NCBI RefSeq assembly: GCF_011040495.1
Contig: NZ_CP049037.1
Location: 3,472,001-3,536,000, forward strand
Direction: 5' to 3'
DNA: 64,000 nt
From: Pseudohalocynthiibacter aestuariivivens
GTDB taxonomy: Bacteria; Pseudomonadota; Alphaproteobacteria; Rhodobacterales; Rhodobacteraceae
In this document: positions 12,029 through 21,484 of the stretch, one piece after another
Position numbering within the stretch: position 1 is the stretch's first letter
Layout of the letters: each line of letters begins with the position of its first letter
Notes under the pieces: generated by a model
Told to the model about the DNA's origin: nothing
Databases searched by the model: none
What the model saw: the letters and a program-made list of their open reading frames with translations, nothing else
Position numbers and translations under genes: made by a program

Positions 12029-12745
12029 TTACATCGCCGCCCGGTTGCCCAGCCGATCCTGCACCAGCCCGGCCAGCTGCGCCAGTCGCGCGCCGCGCGC
12101 CGGGGCGTCCCTGCGCGGTGTGGTCAGGGCCGTTGCGGCATCCAGTAGTGGCGCATCATCGGCAGCTTGTGCGACACCGCCCAGAAACTGGGCCACATAG
12201 TCGATCACTGGCCCTTCTTCGTGCAGGTCAAGCAGGTTCGACGCATGGATCATGTCATCGCGAAAGGCCAGCGGGTCGGGACGCACGGCCTCATCACGCA
12301 GGGCGCGAGGACCACCGGGCTGTTTGTCGCGGGGCAGCGTGGCTAGGATCACCTGTTGGAAGGCCCCGATATTGAGCAGCGGTTTGGCAAGAAACCCGTC
12401 GGCACCCGCATTGATCGCCTCGACCTCGGCCCCGTCCATTCCGCTGGTTCCGATGATCGAACCGATGCGCGGCTGCGCGGTATCCAGTTCTGCAATCAGA
12501 TCCAGCCCGGACCCGTCCGGCAGGCCCAGATCAATGATCACTGCAGAAGGCCGGTAAACCGACAAGTGCCGCCGAGCAGAGCGCAGACAATCGGCGCGGC
12601 GGATGCGCGCACCGCTGTGCAGGCACATCAGCCGCAGCGCGTCGCAGGCATACAGGCTGTCCTCGACCACCAGTACCGTCATGCCCAGCAGGGGGCGTGT
12701 AGCAGAGGGGCTGAGCGTTTCGGTCAAGGCGGGTAGATCATCCAT
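12029..12745 (-). CDS. Response regulator with unassigned C-terminal half
   Basis: A 238-residue protein with a receiver domain at about residues 22-140: acidic pair ED at 28-29, phosphoacceptor Asp72 in VIIDLGLPDGSG, GTSGM as the conserved Thr/Ser strand and LAKPL for the conserved Lys. The last about 100 residues are helical-looking (FLGGVAQAADDAPLLDAATAL) with no HTH, GGDEF or kinase motif that I can see; they could be an output or dimer segment. There is no histidine kinase next to it. The start after CAGGAG is well supported. It is divergent from mce. Confidence 0.8.
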   Translation of the reverse strand: MDDLPALTETLSPSATRPLLGMTVLVVEDSLYACDALRLMCLHSGARIRRADCLRSARRHLSVYRPSAVIIDLGLPDGSGLDLIAELDTAQPRIGSIIGTSGMDGAEVEAINAGADGFLAKPLLNIGAFQQVILATLPRDKQPGGPRALRDEAVRPDPLAFRDDMIHASNLLDLHEEGPVIDYVAQFLGGVAQAADDAPLLDAATALTTPRRDAPARGARLAQLAGLVQDRLGNRAAM

Positions 12746-12926
12746 GGCAGGCTCCTGTAGCGGGTGTTGAGTGGCAAGATGCCCACAGCATTGCGTATGG
12801 ATGGCTAATGGCAGGTTAACGGACCCGAACGGATAGAGGCGCGGCGTGCTGACGCCTTGCCTTGGGTCGGAGCACAGCCCATAACGCCAGCCAGAATACT
12901 CTTAAGGCCCGAAAAGGAGAGCCGCC

Positions 12927-13331
12927 ATGATCGGTCGTTTGAACCATGTTGCCATCGCTGTGCCAGACTTGGACGCCGCTGCCGAACAGTATCGCGGCGC
13001 ATTGGGCGCAAATGTCGGCGCGCCGCAGGACGAGCCGGACCACGGCGTTACGGTCATCTTTATCGAGCTACCCAACACCAAGATAGAGTTGCTCTATCCG
13101 CTGGGCGAGGGCAGCCCGATCCAAGGGTTTCTGGACAAGAACCCGTCAGGCGGTATTCACCACATCTGCTATGAGGTGGACGATATTCTGGCGGCGCGCG
13201 ACCATCTGCAATCGACCGGCGCGCGGGTGCTGGGCAGTGGCGAGCCAAAGATTGGTGCGCATGGCAAACCGGTGCTGTTCTTGCATCCCAAGGATTTCAA
13301 CGGCTGCCTTGTCGAGCTGGAGCAAGTCTGA
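12927..13331 (+). CDS. mce: Methylmalonyl-CoA epimerase
   Basis: The 134-residue VOC-fold enzyme interconverts (2R)- and (2S)-methylmalonyl-CoA (and ethylmalonyl-CoA in some Rhodobacteraceae) for propionate use or the ethylmalonyl-CoA pathway. It has LNHVAIAVPDLDAA at the N-terminus with a metal-ligand His, IELLYPLGEGSPI, GGIHHICYEVDDI with further ligands, and a terminal HPKDFNGCLVELEQ carrying the last Glu ligand. The SD AAGGAG is strong. The DUF1467 gene overlaps by one base (TGATG), the usual arrangement in this family of bacteria. meaB, another member of the same route, lies about 19 kb away. Confidence 0.95.
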   Translation: MIGRLNHVAIAVPDLDAAAEQYRGALGANVGAPQDEPDHGVTVIFIELPNTKIELLYPLGEGSPIQGFLDKNPSGGIHHICYEVDDILAARDHLQSTGARVLGSGEPKIGAHGKPVLFLHPKDFNGCLVELEQV

Positions 13332-13621
13332 TGGGGCCGGTTTCGGCCATCGTGCTGTTCGTGATGATCTGGTCGATGACCTTTCTCGTCGCCATCCCGA
13401 TTCGCCTGCAAACGCAGGGCGAAGCGGGCGACGTGGTGCCGGGCACCCATCAGGGATCGCCAGAGCGCCACAACCTGAAGAAAAAGGCGCTGATCAGTAC
13501 GCTTATCGCGGTGGTGATCTGGAGTGTCGTCGCGTGGATCATCATCACGGGGATCATCACGCTGGATGATATCAACCTTTACGAACGCTTCGGGCCGGGT
13601 GAATTCACACCAGCGGACTGA
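13331..13621 (+). CDS. DUF1467 small membrane protein
   Basis: A 96-residue protein with two predicted transmembrane helices, one at about residues 3-22 (ending MTFLVAIPIRL) and one at about 54-77 (LISTLIAVVIWSVVAWIIIT). A short basic loop (RHNLKKKA) separates them. Known as a small alphaproteobacterial family of unknown function, commonly next to mce. It overlaps mce by one base, so it is co-translated. Its 3' end overlaps the convergent EI24 gene by 43 nt. Confidence 0.88.
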   Translation: MGPVSAIVLFVMIWSMTFLVAIPIRLQTQGEAGDVVPGTHQGSPERHNLKKKALISTLIAVVIWSVVAWIIITGIITLDDINLYERFGPGEFTPAD

Positions 13622-14298
13622 ATCGCATGAAATAAATGGGTAAATGTCGCGGCCCCCAGAATGGGAATGACGAGGTTCACCAGAGGCAGTGTCAGCGGCA
13701 TCGCCATCAATGTGCCAGCCGCCCAGATGCGCAACCGATACCGGCGCTGTAAATCGCGCGCCGCCTTGCGTCCGATCCGGCGCATCGCGGCCAGTTGGAA
13801 GTACTCCCGCCCCAACAGATAGCCGTTAAGCGCCCAAAAGATAAAGAGCGCGGCGAATGGCAGAAACACATAGGCGAGGATTGCCAGCAGATTTGCCCCG
13901 ATCAGCACTCCGAGGAAGTTAACCGTATCGCGCAACCCATCCCAGAACGGTACCGGCGTTACGGGTGGCAATGCCGGATAGTGCCGGTCCTCGACGGCCT
14001 GCGCCACTTCTTCGAGGAACATTGACGTGATTGCCGAGGCGACAGGCACCATCAGAAAGATCGACAGCAGAATCATCAGCAAAAGACTGCTCCAGCCCAG
14101 CAGATCATTCAGCCAACGGACTTCGCCAATCAAAGGCAGCGTGCTGGTATCGCCCGCCAGCCATGCGATGAGACCCAGAAACGCGGCATAGACCGCAACC
14201 AGCAGCGCAATCGTCAGCACGATCCCCAGCATGAACACACGACGGAAACGCGGGTCGTTCAACTGGCCCAATGCTTTGTAAAAGCTGGCAAAGATCAT
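13579..14298 (-). CDS. EI24/CysZ-like integral membrane protein
   Basis: The protein is about 239 residues, starting MIFASFYKALGQLNDPRFRR. I chose 14298 because the ATG overlaps the nitroreductase stop as ATGA, implying coupling; a start at 14310 would add four residues. It has four to five hydrophobic segments, with the EI24 features of an N-terminal L-x-D-P-R-F-R-R, an acidic LEEVAQAVEDRHYP and the WALNGYLLGREYF segment. CysZ members help sulfate uptake, but no sulfate genes are nearby, so the substrate is unknown. Its stop lies inside the convergent DUF1467 gene. Confidence 0.8.
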   Translation of the reverse strand: MIFASFYKALGQLNDPRFRRVFMLGIVLTIALLVAVYAAFLGLIAWLAGDTSTLPLIGEVRWLNDLLGWSSLLLMILLSIFLMVPVASAITSMFLEEVAQAVEDRHYPALPPVTPVPFWDGLRDTVNFLGVLIGANLLAILAYVFLPFAALFIFWALNGYLLGREYFQLAAMRRIGRKAARDLQRRYRLRIWAAGTLMAMPLTLPLVNLVIPILGAATFTHLFHAIQSAGVNSPGPKRS

Positions 14299-14873
14299 TC
14301 TGTTACCCATGTGGTGATCGCGTCGATGTCGGGGCGCGGCCGCTCTGGTGGGGTAGATGACGCAGTGCCGATATGGATCAACCCCGCGATTCGCTCATTC
14401 TCGGCCAGTTCAAAACCATCGGTGCAGAACTTGCGGTCGTGACTGGCCCATCCACTTAGCCAGTTGGCCCCCCAGCCGGAGGCAAGCGCCGCGTTCAGCA
14501 ACGCCAGACAGACGGCACCAGCCGAATAGCTCTGCTCGATGGCGGGGATTTTCTCGGACGGCTTTTGCACCTCGACCACGGCCACGGCGAGATGGGCGTC
14601 AGCGTATTGCGTCTGTGCCTTGTCGATCTCTGCCGCGTCGCGGCCCAACCGCGCGCCGCAATCGGGTACAAGCGTCGCCAACCGTAACAGCGCATTACGC
14701 TCCAGCACGACAAAACGCCACGGTTCCAGCTTGCCATGATCCGGACTGCGCGCGGCGGCGGTCAACATTGGCGTCAATGCTGCGCGATCCGGTATCGGCA
14801 GGCCCAGCATCTTGGCCGGGCGAGATCGGCGGCTATGCAGGAAGTCGAGGGCGGACGAATTGGGATCTGGCAT
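14295..14873 (-). CDS. Nitroreductase family protein
   Basis: About 192 residues from MPDPNSSALDFLHSRRS at 14873, preceded by CAAGG; an ATG at 14918 gives a longer form whose extra 15 residues look non-conserved. Nitroreductases bind FMN and reduce nitro, quinone or related substrates with NAD(P)H. Visible signatures are LHSRRSRPAKML (FMN phosphate contact), ARSPDHGKLEPWRFVVL and GWGANWLSGW near the C-terminal part. It resembles the short YdjA-like branch. It is followed by the overlapping EI24 gene. Confidence 0.85.
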   Translation of the reverse strand: MPDPNSSALDFLHSRRSRPAKMLGLPIPDRAALTPMLTAAARSPDHGKLEPWRFVVLERNALLRLATLVPDCGARLGRDAAEIDKAQTQYADAHLAVAVVEVQKPSEKIPAIEQSYSAGAVCLALLNAALASGWGANWLSGWASHDRKFCTDGFELAENERIAGLIHIGTASSTPPERPRPDIDAITTWVTE

Positions 14874-14979
14874 GGGGCGACCTTGTTTATTTGACTTGGC
14901 CTCTATGTCAGGCCGCATGGGCGCAGGGTCAAGAGGCGGGTGGGTGTCGCGATGCGACAGTCTGGGCTAAAGTCAGCGG

Positions 14980-15237
14980 ATGAGCCTGCCTGATCTGTCC
15001 CACCTTGCCCTACCCGGCGCCCAAATCGTTGTGCGGGCAACGCCAAAGGCGGCGCGCAACCGGATCGTTCCAGATGGCGATGTGCTGCGTGTTTACGTCA
15101 CGGTCGTTCCCGCAGATGGCAAGGCGAATGCAGCGATTGCCAAGCTGTTGTCCAAGGCGCTGGGCGTGCCAAAATCTCGATTGACGCTTTTGCGGGGTGA
15201 AACGGCACGCGACAAGGTGTTTTGTGTGAATGCCTGA
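14980..15237 (+). CDS. DUF167 (YggU) family protein
   Basis: An 85-residue protein with the DUF167 signature: IVVRATPKAARNRI, LRVYVTVVPADGKANAAIAKLL and KSRLTLLRGETARDKV. The conserved PADGKANAA stretch is diagnostic. Its cellular function is not established. It faces the small gene at 15252-15497 convergently with a gap of 14 nt. Confidence 0.88.
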   Translation: MSLPDLSHLALPGAQIVVRATPKAARNRIVPDGDVLRVYVTVVPADGKANAAIAKLLSKALGVPKSRLTLLRGETARDKVFCVNA

Positions 15238-15251
15238 ATGGTGTGGCGAAA

Positions 15252-15497
15252 CTAGGATTTTGGACCCGATTTCTGCAAACTATAAACCCCTTCGGGCAGG
15301 ATCAGCGCCGCCGCCAGATCGTGCATCTGACTGATGGACAACGTTATGCGCAGAGTCTGGTCGGTACGGGCATCGTATTGCTCGACGGTGATGCATTCCT
15401 CGAAGGCGTTGATCACCACATCCTCGGTCAGAGGTGTGCTGCCTTCGTCCACCAGTGTGATTACGGTCGAGTCAAACTCGTGCTCTATCGAAAACAT
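15252..15497 (-). CDS. Small acidic protein of unknown function
   Basis: An 81-residue acidic protein (MFSIEHEFDSTVITLVDEG...). The sequence looks like an alternating beta strand N-terminus followed by a helix near HDLAAALILPEG. No family is recognised with confidence. Codon use matches the neighbours, the frame is compact between two genes and no competing frame is convincing, so I consider it real. It is convergent with the DUF167 gene. Confidence 0.6.
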   Translation of the reverse strand: MFSIEHEFDSTVITLVDEGSTPLTEDVVINAFEECITVEQYDARTDQTLRITLSISQMHDLAAALILPEGVYSLQKSGPKS

Positions 15498-15633
15498 GGC
15501 GGAACCCTACGCGACTGGCGGGTGTTTGCAAGTTGCGAAGCGTATACGTGATCGCGCTGGCACTGCTTGGCACGGCTGGCTAGACTGTCCTAAAATGCCA
15601 ACGACAACACCGGAAAGAAGCCCGAGGAAGAGC

Positions 15634-16347
15634 ATGCGCAAGATCGCCCTTATTTGCCTGATGACACTGACTGCCTGTGGGGATGTCACCACCACCACCA
15701 GTGCGCCACAACAGCCTGCGAAGCCAACCGCGCAGAGCGCATCACAACGACCTACGTCAGCCGCCATTTCACAGTTCAAATCTGTCGTTGCCGCGGTCGA
15801 GCCAGTGGCAGAGCGCGAATGTAACGCACGCACCAATGGCGTGAACTGCGATTTCCAGATCGTTGTCGATGACCGTCCGAACCAGCCGCCCAACGCGTTT
15901 CAGACCGTTGACAAGGCTGGTCGGCCCATTTTGGCATTCAACCTTGCCTTGATTGCCGAAGTGCGCAACCGCGATGAACTGGCGTTTGTGATGGGGCACG
16001 AGGCGGCGCATCATATCAGCGGCCATCTGGCACGCCAGCAGAATAACGCGATGGCGGGCGCGATCATCCTTGGCGGGCTTGCGGCGATCACCGGGGCCAG
16101 CTCCGGTGCCGTGCAAAGCGCCACAGACCTGGGGGCATCCGTGGGTGCGCGCAGCTATTCCAAGGATTTCGAGCTGGAGGCCGACGCGCTGGGCACAGTC
16201 ATTACCAAGCGCGCAGGCTACAACCCGGTGCGCGGTGCCGAATTCTTTACCCAGATTGCCGATCCCGGCGACCGGTTCCTTGGTACGCACCCGCCCAACG
16301 CCCAGCGGATCGAAACCGTGCGTCGGGTAAATGCCAGCCTGAATTGA
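15634..16347 (+). CDS. M48 family metalloprotease, lipoprotein
   Basis: A 237-residue protein; the start at 15634 has GAGGAAG just upstream and yields a lipoprotein signal MRKIALICLMTLTAC with the lipid-modified Cys at residue 15, whereas the longer open frame upstream does not look coding. The zinc motif HEAAH lies in MGHEAAHHISGH and the third ligand Glu in FELEADALG. A glycine-rich segment AGAIILGGLAAITGASSG between them could touch the membrane. It resembles periplasmic M48 quality-control proteases such as BepA without the TPR domain. Anchoring to the inner or outer membrane cannot be told. Confidence 0.88.
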   Translation: MRKIALICLMTLTACGDVTTTTSAPQQPAKPTAQSASQRPTSAAISQFKSVVAAVEPVAERECNARTNGVNCDFQIVVDDRPNQPPNAFQTVDKAGRPILAFNLALIAEVRNRDELAFVMGHEAAHHISGHLARQQNNAMAGAIILGGLAAITGASSGAVQSATDLGASVGARSYSKDFELEADALGTVITKRAGYNPVRGAEFFTQIADPGDRFLGTHPPNAQRIETVRRVNASLN

Positions 16348-16362
16348 CGCGGGGCAACGGGT

Positions 16363-16722
16363 ATGATCCGGCAACTGACAGGCGTGATCAGCGATCGCGG
16401 CTCGAAATACGCAGTATCGGGTGCGCCCGCCACGTCGCAGGGTGATGTGGACGCTGTCCTGAAGGATCTCAAACGCGCCAAGAAATTTGCCAAGGCGACC
16501 CATAACACCTGGGGGGTGGTGCTGGCCGATGGCAGCCCGCTAAAGGGCGATGATGGCGAGGCAGGTGCCGGTATGGTGATCCTACGCATGCTTGAGCGCG
16601 CAGAACTGCACAATCATGTGGTGATTGTCACCCGCTGGTACGGCGGCAAGCATCTAGGTGGCGATCGTTTCCGCCATGTGCAGGACTGCGTGCGCGCCTA
16701 TCTGGAAGCATATTCGGTTTGA
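16363..16722 (+). CDS. IMPACT (UPF0029) domain protein
   Basis: A 119-residue single-domain protein with the IMPACT core: THNTWGVVLADG, DDGEAGAGMVILRMLE and VIVTRWYGGKHLGGDRF. Bacterial YigZ proteins have about 200 residues with a second C-terminal domain that is absent here. The RWYGG-x-x-LG-x-DRF-x-H-x-x-x-C pattern is closer to the eukaryotic IMPACT domain than to bacterial YigZ as I remember it. In eukaryotes the family affects the GCN2 kinase pathway; the bacterial role is unknown. It starts 15 nt after the M48 gene and may be co-transcribed. Confidence 0.8.
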   Translation: MIRQLTGVISDRGSKYAVSGAPATSQGDVDAVLKDLKRAKKFAKATHNTWGVVLADGSPLKGDDGEAGAGMVILRMLERAELHNHVVIVTRWYGGKHLGGDRFRHVQDCVRAYLEAYSV

Positions 16723-16803
16723 CATATATCAAGGCGCTGGCCTGAAACGCTTGCTAACCTCTGGCAGGGTGCGGTCTCCGCGCCATGCGGAGGAACAAAG
16801 GCC

Positions 16804-17070
16804 ATGACAAACCCAAACACGCTGAAGCGTCACGCTGCGTTGGTGGATCGCATGTCCCAGAAGCTCGGGATTGATCTGGAAGAAGAGATGATGCGCGGTC
16901 AGATGCAGGTCGATGCGCTGGGCGATGCGGTGCTGCGCTGCACCGGTTGCGCCAATGCCGACGAGTGCGATCATTGGATGGATGTGCACGATGATGGGGC
17001 AGAACAGCCGCCCGAATATTGTCGCAATACCGAAGTGTTTGCAGCACTCAAGGCGGGCAGACCTCTCTGA
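16804..17070 (+). CDS. DUF6455 small cysteine-containing protein
   Basis: An 88-residue protein with C-T-G-C, D-E-C and Y-C cysteines between residues 40 and 75 (CTGCANADECDHWM ... PPEYCRNTEVF). The spacing suggests a metal or iron-sulfur site. I recognise it as the Rhodobacteraceae DUF6455 type, function unknown. A strong SD (GCGGAGGAACAAAGG) precedes the ATG. It is convergent with the hemolysin III gene, with six bases between stops. Confidence 0.75.
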   Translation: MTNPNTLKRHAALVDRMSQKLGIDLEEEMMRGQMQVDALGDAVLRCTGCANADECDHWMDVHDDGAEQPPEYCRNTEVFAALKAGRPL

Positions 17071-17075
17071 GCGGT

Positions 17076-17726
17076 CTAAAAAGGGGCGGCGACGGCGTGG
17101 CCGATCCCGACAAAGAAGCAGCCCGACGCCACCAGAACGAACCCGTGCCAGATGGCATTGGCATAGCGCAATTTTTCCCATGAATAGAACACGATGCCGA
17201 CGGTATATAGCAATCCGCCCATCAGGATCAGCTGCAGGCTGAGACCGGGCAGCAATGCGGCCAGCGGCACAAAGAGCATGACACCCAGCCAGCCAAGCGC
17301 CAGATACGGCAGCCAGCCAGTGGTCATCTTGCCCCGTTGCATCCGCAGCTTGGTCCGCGCACCCAACAGCGCCAGCCCCCAGACCAGCAGCAGCAGGAAA
17401 TAGCCGAATGACGTGCCCAGAAAGACGGCCAGCGGGGTAAAAGTGCCTGCGATCTTGACGTATATCGCAGCGTGATCCAATCGTCGCAACATCGGCCGCG
17501 CCGCTGTGTCGGCAAGGATGTGATAGGCCGCCGAGGCGCTCAGCATTAGTAACAAAGCCGCCGAATAAATCGTGATGGCGGTAAACAGGCCCCATTCCAT
17601 CCGGTCATATGCCGAGATGAATAAAACCGTGATCCCAACCGCCGCCGCAGCGACACCCAAAACGTGAATCGCGCCATCGGCGATCCGCTCTGACCTTGAA
17701 TAAGCTGGATAGGACATTCTGCTCAT
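17076..17726 (-). CDS. Hemolysin III (HlyIII/PAQR) family membrane protein
   Basis: A 216-residue protein with seven predicted transmembrane helices. Family features are RIADGAIHVLGV near the N-terminus, the SAAYH motif, RRLDHAAIYVKIAGTFTPLA, and the C-terminal SWEKLRYANAIWHGFVL with the conserved His. PAQR proteins have a zinc-containing, ceramidase-like active site; bacterial functions are uncertain and haemolysis is not the usual role. No operon partner is evident. Confidence 0.9.
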   Translation of the reverse strand: MSRMSYPAYSRSERIADGAIHVLGVAAAAVGITVLFISAYDRMEWGLFTAITIYSAALLLMLSASAAYHILADTAARPMLRRLDHAAIYVKIAGTFTPLAVFLGTSFGYFLLLLVWGLALLGARTKLRMQRGKMTTGWLPYLALGWLGVMLFVPLAALLPGLSLQLILMGGLLYTVGIVFYSWEKLRYANAIWHGFVLVASGCFFVGIGHAVAAPF

Positions 17727-17835
17727 GCCTCCTTACCTTCACCTAGGCAAAGGGAAATGGCAATGCTCGGACCGTATTGTGTTTATTTCGTGGATAATAA
17801 ATGAAATAGGCGCTGATTGGTTCCCGTCGGAACGT

Positions 17836-19215
17836 TTAGCTGCGCAACACGCCCCACAGATCATACTCACCGGCCTCATCCACTTCGACCTCGACAATAT
17901 CGCCGACGCTTAGCCCATCGGTGCCATCGTCGATGAACAGATTGCCGTCGATTTCGGGGGCGTCCGCCTTGGTGCGGCAGGTGGCGATGCCGTCCTCGTC
18001 GATGTCATCTACAATGACTTGTTGGATGGAGCCAACCTTGGCGGCCAGTTTATCCACAGAAATAGCCTGTGCTTTTTCCATGAATCGATCCCAGCGATCT
18101 TGCTTCACATCATCGGGCACATGGTCCGGCAAAGCGTTCGAGCGCGCACCGTCGACGTTTTCGTATTGAAAACACCCAACCCGGTCGAGTTGCGCCTCGT
18201 CCAACCAGTCCAGCAAGGTCTGAAACTCTGACTCGGTCTCTCCGGGATAGCCGACGATAAACGTACTGCGCAGAGTGATTTCCGGGCAAATCGAACGCCA
18301 TGCGGCAATCTCTTCAAGCGTTTTGGCCGCAGCCGCAGGGCGGGCCATCCGGCGCAGGACGTCGGGGTGGGCATGCTGGAATGGAATATCAAGATAAGGC
18401 AACACCAGCCCGTCGGCCATCAAAGGGATAAGTTTGCGCACATGCGGATAGGGATAGACATAGTGCAGCCGGACCCAAGCGCCCAGCGACCCCAGATCAC
18501 GCGCCAGATCGGTGATATGGGCCCGGTGGCCGTTCGTCTCGGCATGTTTGATATCAACCCCGTAGGCCGAAGTATCCTGTGAAATCACCAGCAGCTCGCG
18601 CACCCCGTTTTCGACCAGCTTCTCGGCCTCGCGCAACACGGCGTGAGCAGGGCGGCTGGCCAGACGGCCGCGCATATCCGGGATGATGCAAAACTTGCAC
18701 TTATGATTGCATCCCTCTGAAATCTTTAGATAAGAGTAATGGCGAGGCGTCAGGCTGACGCCGGAGGCGGGCAGCAGGTCGACAAAGGGATCGGGATCGG
18801 GCGGCACGGCGGCGTGTACGGCATCCAGCACCTGCTCATACTGGTGCGGGCCGGTCACAGCCAGCACGCGGGGATGCGCGCCGGTGATGTAATCCGGTTC
18901 CGCCCCGAGGCAGCCAGTGACGATCACCCGCCCGTTTTCATCCAGCGCCTCGCCGATGGCCTCCAGACTCTCGGCCTTGGCGCTGTCGAGGAAACCACAG
19001 GTATTGACGATCACCGCGTCCGCACCGGTATAATCGGGCGATATCGCATAGCCTTCGGCGCGCAGCCGCGTCAGGATGCGTTCCGAGTCCACCAATGCCT
19101 TTGGACAGCCGAGGCTGACCATGCCAATGGTTGGCTGACCGCTGCGGCGCGTGGCGCTGCCGGTCAACGTGGCGCGTGCCAGATCGGGACGCAGATCAGG
19201 AGGGTTTGTGCTCAT
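17836..19215 (-). CDS. rimO: Ribosomal protein S12 methylthiotransferase RimO
   Basis: A 459-residue radical-SAM enzyme that adds a methylthio group to an aspartate of ribosomal protein S12. The start [10 protein letters not shown] at 19215 gives normal length; the upstream open frame is antisense to the AsmA promoter region. Domains are an N-terminal MTTase domain ([37 protein letters not shown]), the radical-SAM cluster motif CNHKCKFC, and a C-terminal TRAM domain. The second Fe-S cluster cysteines are in GCP, TCG and GCL. It is divergent from the AsmA gene. Confidence 0.96.
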   Translation of the reverse strand: MSTNPPDLRPDLARATLTGSATRRSGQPTIGMVSLGCPKALVDSERILTRLRAEGYAISPDYTGADAVIVNTCGFLDSAKAESLEAIGEALDENGRVIVTGCLGAEPDYITGAHPRVLAVTGPHQYEQVLDAVHAAVPPDPDPFVDLLPASGVSLTPRHYSYLKISEGCNHKCKFCIIPDMRGRLASRPAHAVLREAEKLVENGVRELLVISQDTSAYGVDIKHAETNGHRAHITDLARDLGSLGAWVRLHYVYPYPHVRKLIPLMADGLVLPYLDIPFQHAHPDVLRRMARPAAAAKTLEEIAAWRSICPEITLRSTFIVGYPGETESEFQTLLDWLDEAQLDRVGCFQYENVDGARSNALPDHVPDDVKQDRWDRFMEKAQAISVDKLAAKVGSIQQVIVDDIDEDGIATCRTKADAPEIDGNLFIDDGTDGLSVGDIVEVEVDEAGEYDLWGVLRS

Positions 19216-19321
19216 CGCCGCGATATAGCGCGGGCCGGGCTGCGCGGAAAGGGGCAATGCTTGTTGACGCGGGCGCGCCGACCTACATTGATTGCAAAAG
19301 CAGTTTACGTGAGGTGCAGGT

Positions 19322-21292
19322 ATGGGTTTTCTTTTGAAACTGATCGGGTTTGCGGTGGTTGCGGTGATGATCGCAGTCGGGGCGTTGTTTTTTCTGCCCG
19401 GAGATAAGATCGCCCGCATCGCAGCGGACCAGATCAGCGCCATGACTGGTCGCAAGGTCGAGATGAGCGGTGACACCACGATCAGTTTCTATCCGGTTCT
19501 GGGTATCAGTACCGGCACCACCACCATCGCCAATGCCGATTGGTCGAACGCCGGTCCGATGCTGCGTGCCGATAGTCTAAAGGTCGGCGTGGACCCGATT
19601 GCGCTGATTGGGGGTGACATCCGAATCACCGGACTAGAGGCCGTTGGCCCCACCATTATTCTGGAGCGTGCCCGCGATGGTCGGGTTAACTGGGAACTGG
19701 GGGTTGAGGGTGTCGCACCTTCGGGGCAGTCGGACGGCGCATCCGGCAATGCCACGTCGCGGCGGCTCGCACTGACGTTGGACCGGGCGCTGATCAGCAA
19801 TGCAGCGGTCACGTTCATTGATCACGGTGCGGGGACGCGTAGCACGATGGGGGGCATGGCTCTGGATTTGCGCTGGCCCGACTACGATGGTGAGGCGACA
19901 TTTGATGCGGTGTTGCGCCCCGGCCCAGAGCCAGTAGAGATTTCGGGCCGGGTAGATAAGGTCGGCACATTGATCGAAGGCGGCATTTCCGCGCTGCGTG
20001 CGACTGTGACGACCAAGGGCGGCACAGCCACCTTTGACGGGCGTGGCGGTACGGCACCACAGTTAAGTGGCCAACTGGACTTCGACCTGAAAAGCACAAG
20101 TCAGTTCATGACGTCGCTCGGGCTTGGTGGTGCCGATATCCCCGCTGGGTTTGGCCGCGCGATCAAAGGTACGACGCAGTTGACTGTGACAGAGGACCTG
20201 CGCCTGTCGATGCGTGATCTGGGTGTTTCATTGGACCAAAACCGTCTGAGCGGCGCAGCGGATATCTATCTGGGTGGTGCGCGACCACGCGTGACCGCGC
20301 AACTGGCGGCTGGTGCGCTGGACCTGAGCGCGTTGGAAAGCGGCAATGCCGATGGCGGCGGAACCGGGGGCGGTACAGCCGTCAGCGAAGGCTGGTCCAA
20401 AGCCCCGATCGACGCCAGCGCGGTCGGGCTGGCGGACGCCGAGATTTCGCTGAGCGCCAGCAGCCTTGATCTGGGCACGCTGCAATTTGGTGCAACGCGG
20501 ATACTGGCGACAGTGGACCGGTCGCGCGCAGTGTTTCAATTCAAGGAGTTGCAGGGTTACTCCGGCAACATCACCGGGCAATTTGTGGTCAATAATCGCT
20601 CTGGTCTATCGGTGGGCGGCGATCTGAGCGCGGCGGGCATCGACATGGAACGTTTGCTGACTGATGCAGCGGGAATCACGCGGTTCGCCACCACGGGACG
20701 CGCCAACCTGAAATTTCTCGGCGTGGGTGGCTCGATCGACGCGATCATGCGTAGCCTCAGCGGCTCTCTCAGCCTCGCCACCGGGCGCGGAGTGATCAGC
20801 GGCTTTGATCTGGATAAGCTGATGCGCTCTGGCAATGGCACCGGCGGAACAACGGTGTTTGACGAGATGAGCGCGAAGTTTGATATCACGGATGGCAACA
20901 TGCGCGGGGATAACCTGAAAATGTCGATGCCGCTGGCATCGGCAACCGGGCGGGGGCGCATTGGTCTCGGCGCGCAGGATATCGACTATGTCTTTACCCC
21001 GGTCCTGCTGGAAGGCAGCAACAGCAAGGGATTTGCGATTCCGGTTAAGATACGCGGCCCTTGGGCGAACCCGAAAATCTGGCCTGACATCGAGGACGCG
21101 ATTGACCTCAACTTCAAAGAAGAAAAAGAGAAACTGGAAAAAGAGGTCAAGCAGGAGGTCGAGAAAGAGGTCAACAAGCTGGTCGAGAAAGAACTAGGCG
21201 TGAAAGTCGAAGAGGGCGAATCAGTTGAAGACGCGATCAAAAAAGAGGTCGAAAAAGAGGTGATGAAGGAGTTGTTCAAACTCTTCGATTAG
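19322..21292 (+). CDS. AsmA family protein
   Basis: A 656-residue envelope protein with one N-terminal membrane anchor ([20 protein letters not shown]) and a long periplasmic region. AsmA signatures include the [11 protein letters not shown] segment, a [16 protein letters not shown] stretch, [14 protein letters not shown] and a C-terminal part with [14 protein letters not shown]. AsmA-like proteins are beta-rich and have been linked to lipid transfer or outer-membrane homeostasis. The last about 60 residues are an unusual Lys/Glu-rich predicted coiled coil (KEVEKEV-type repeats) ending in LFKLFD. It is divergent from rimO; no partner gene follows it. Confidence 0.9.
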   Translation: MGFLLKLIGFAVVAVMIAVGALFFLPGDKIARIAADQISAMTGRKVEMSGDTTISFYPVLGISTGTTTIANADWSNAGPMLRADSLKVGVDPIALIGGDIRITGLEAVGPTIILERARDGRVNWELGVEGVAPSGQSDGASGNATSRRLALTLDRALISNAAVTFIDHGAGTRSTMGGMALDLRWPDYDGEATFDAVLRPGPEPVEISGRVDKVGTLIEGGISALRATVTTKGGTATFDGRGGTAPQLSGQLDFDLKSTSQFMTSLGLGGADIPAGFGRAIKGTTQLTVTEDLRLSMRDLGVSLDQNRLSGAADIYLGGARPRVTAQLAAGALDLSALESGNADGGGTGGGTAVSEGWSKAPIDASAVGLADAEISLSASSLDLGTLQFGATRILATVDRSRAVFQFKELQGYSGNITGQFVVNNRSGLSVGGDLSAAGIDMERLLTDAAGITRFATTGRANLKFLGVGGSIDAIMRSLSGSLSLATGRGVISGFDLDKLMRSGNGTGGTTVFDEMSAKFDITDGNMRGDNLKMSMPLASATGRGRIGLGAQDIDYVFTPVLLEGSNSKGFAIPVKIRGPWANPKIWPDIEDAIDLNFKEEKEKLEKEVKQEVEKEVNKLVEKELGVKVEEGESVEDAIKKEVEKEVMKELFKLFD

Positions 21293-21484
21293 TGAATGCG
21301 CCGCTGCCTCTTGCTCGAGGATCGCCATCAGACGACGGCAAGCCAGATCAAGAGGGCAGATTGCGGCGCTGGCGCTGATCGTGAGAATCCCGCGGCGCAG
21401 AGCGGTTTCTATTGGTTGTAAAAAAATAACCGTCGCGTAGGCCGCAGGCTTGGACGGGTAGGGGCAGATAAATGCCCCAGACCC

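Noticed and set aside
21293..21484. Possible small RNA between AsmA and gcrA
   Set aside because: Only one 6-bp hairpin and no promoter or T-run; nothing supports a transcript.
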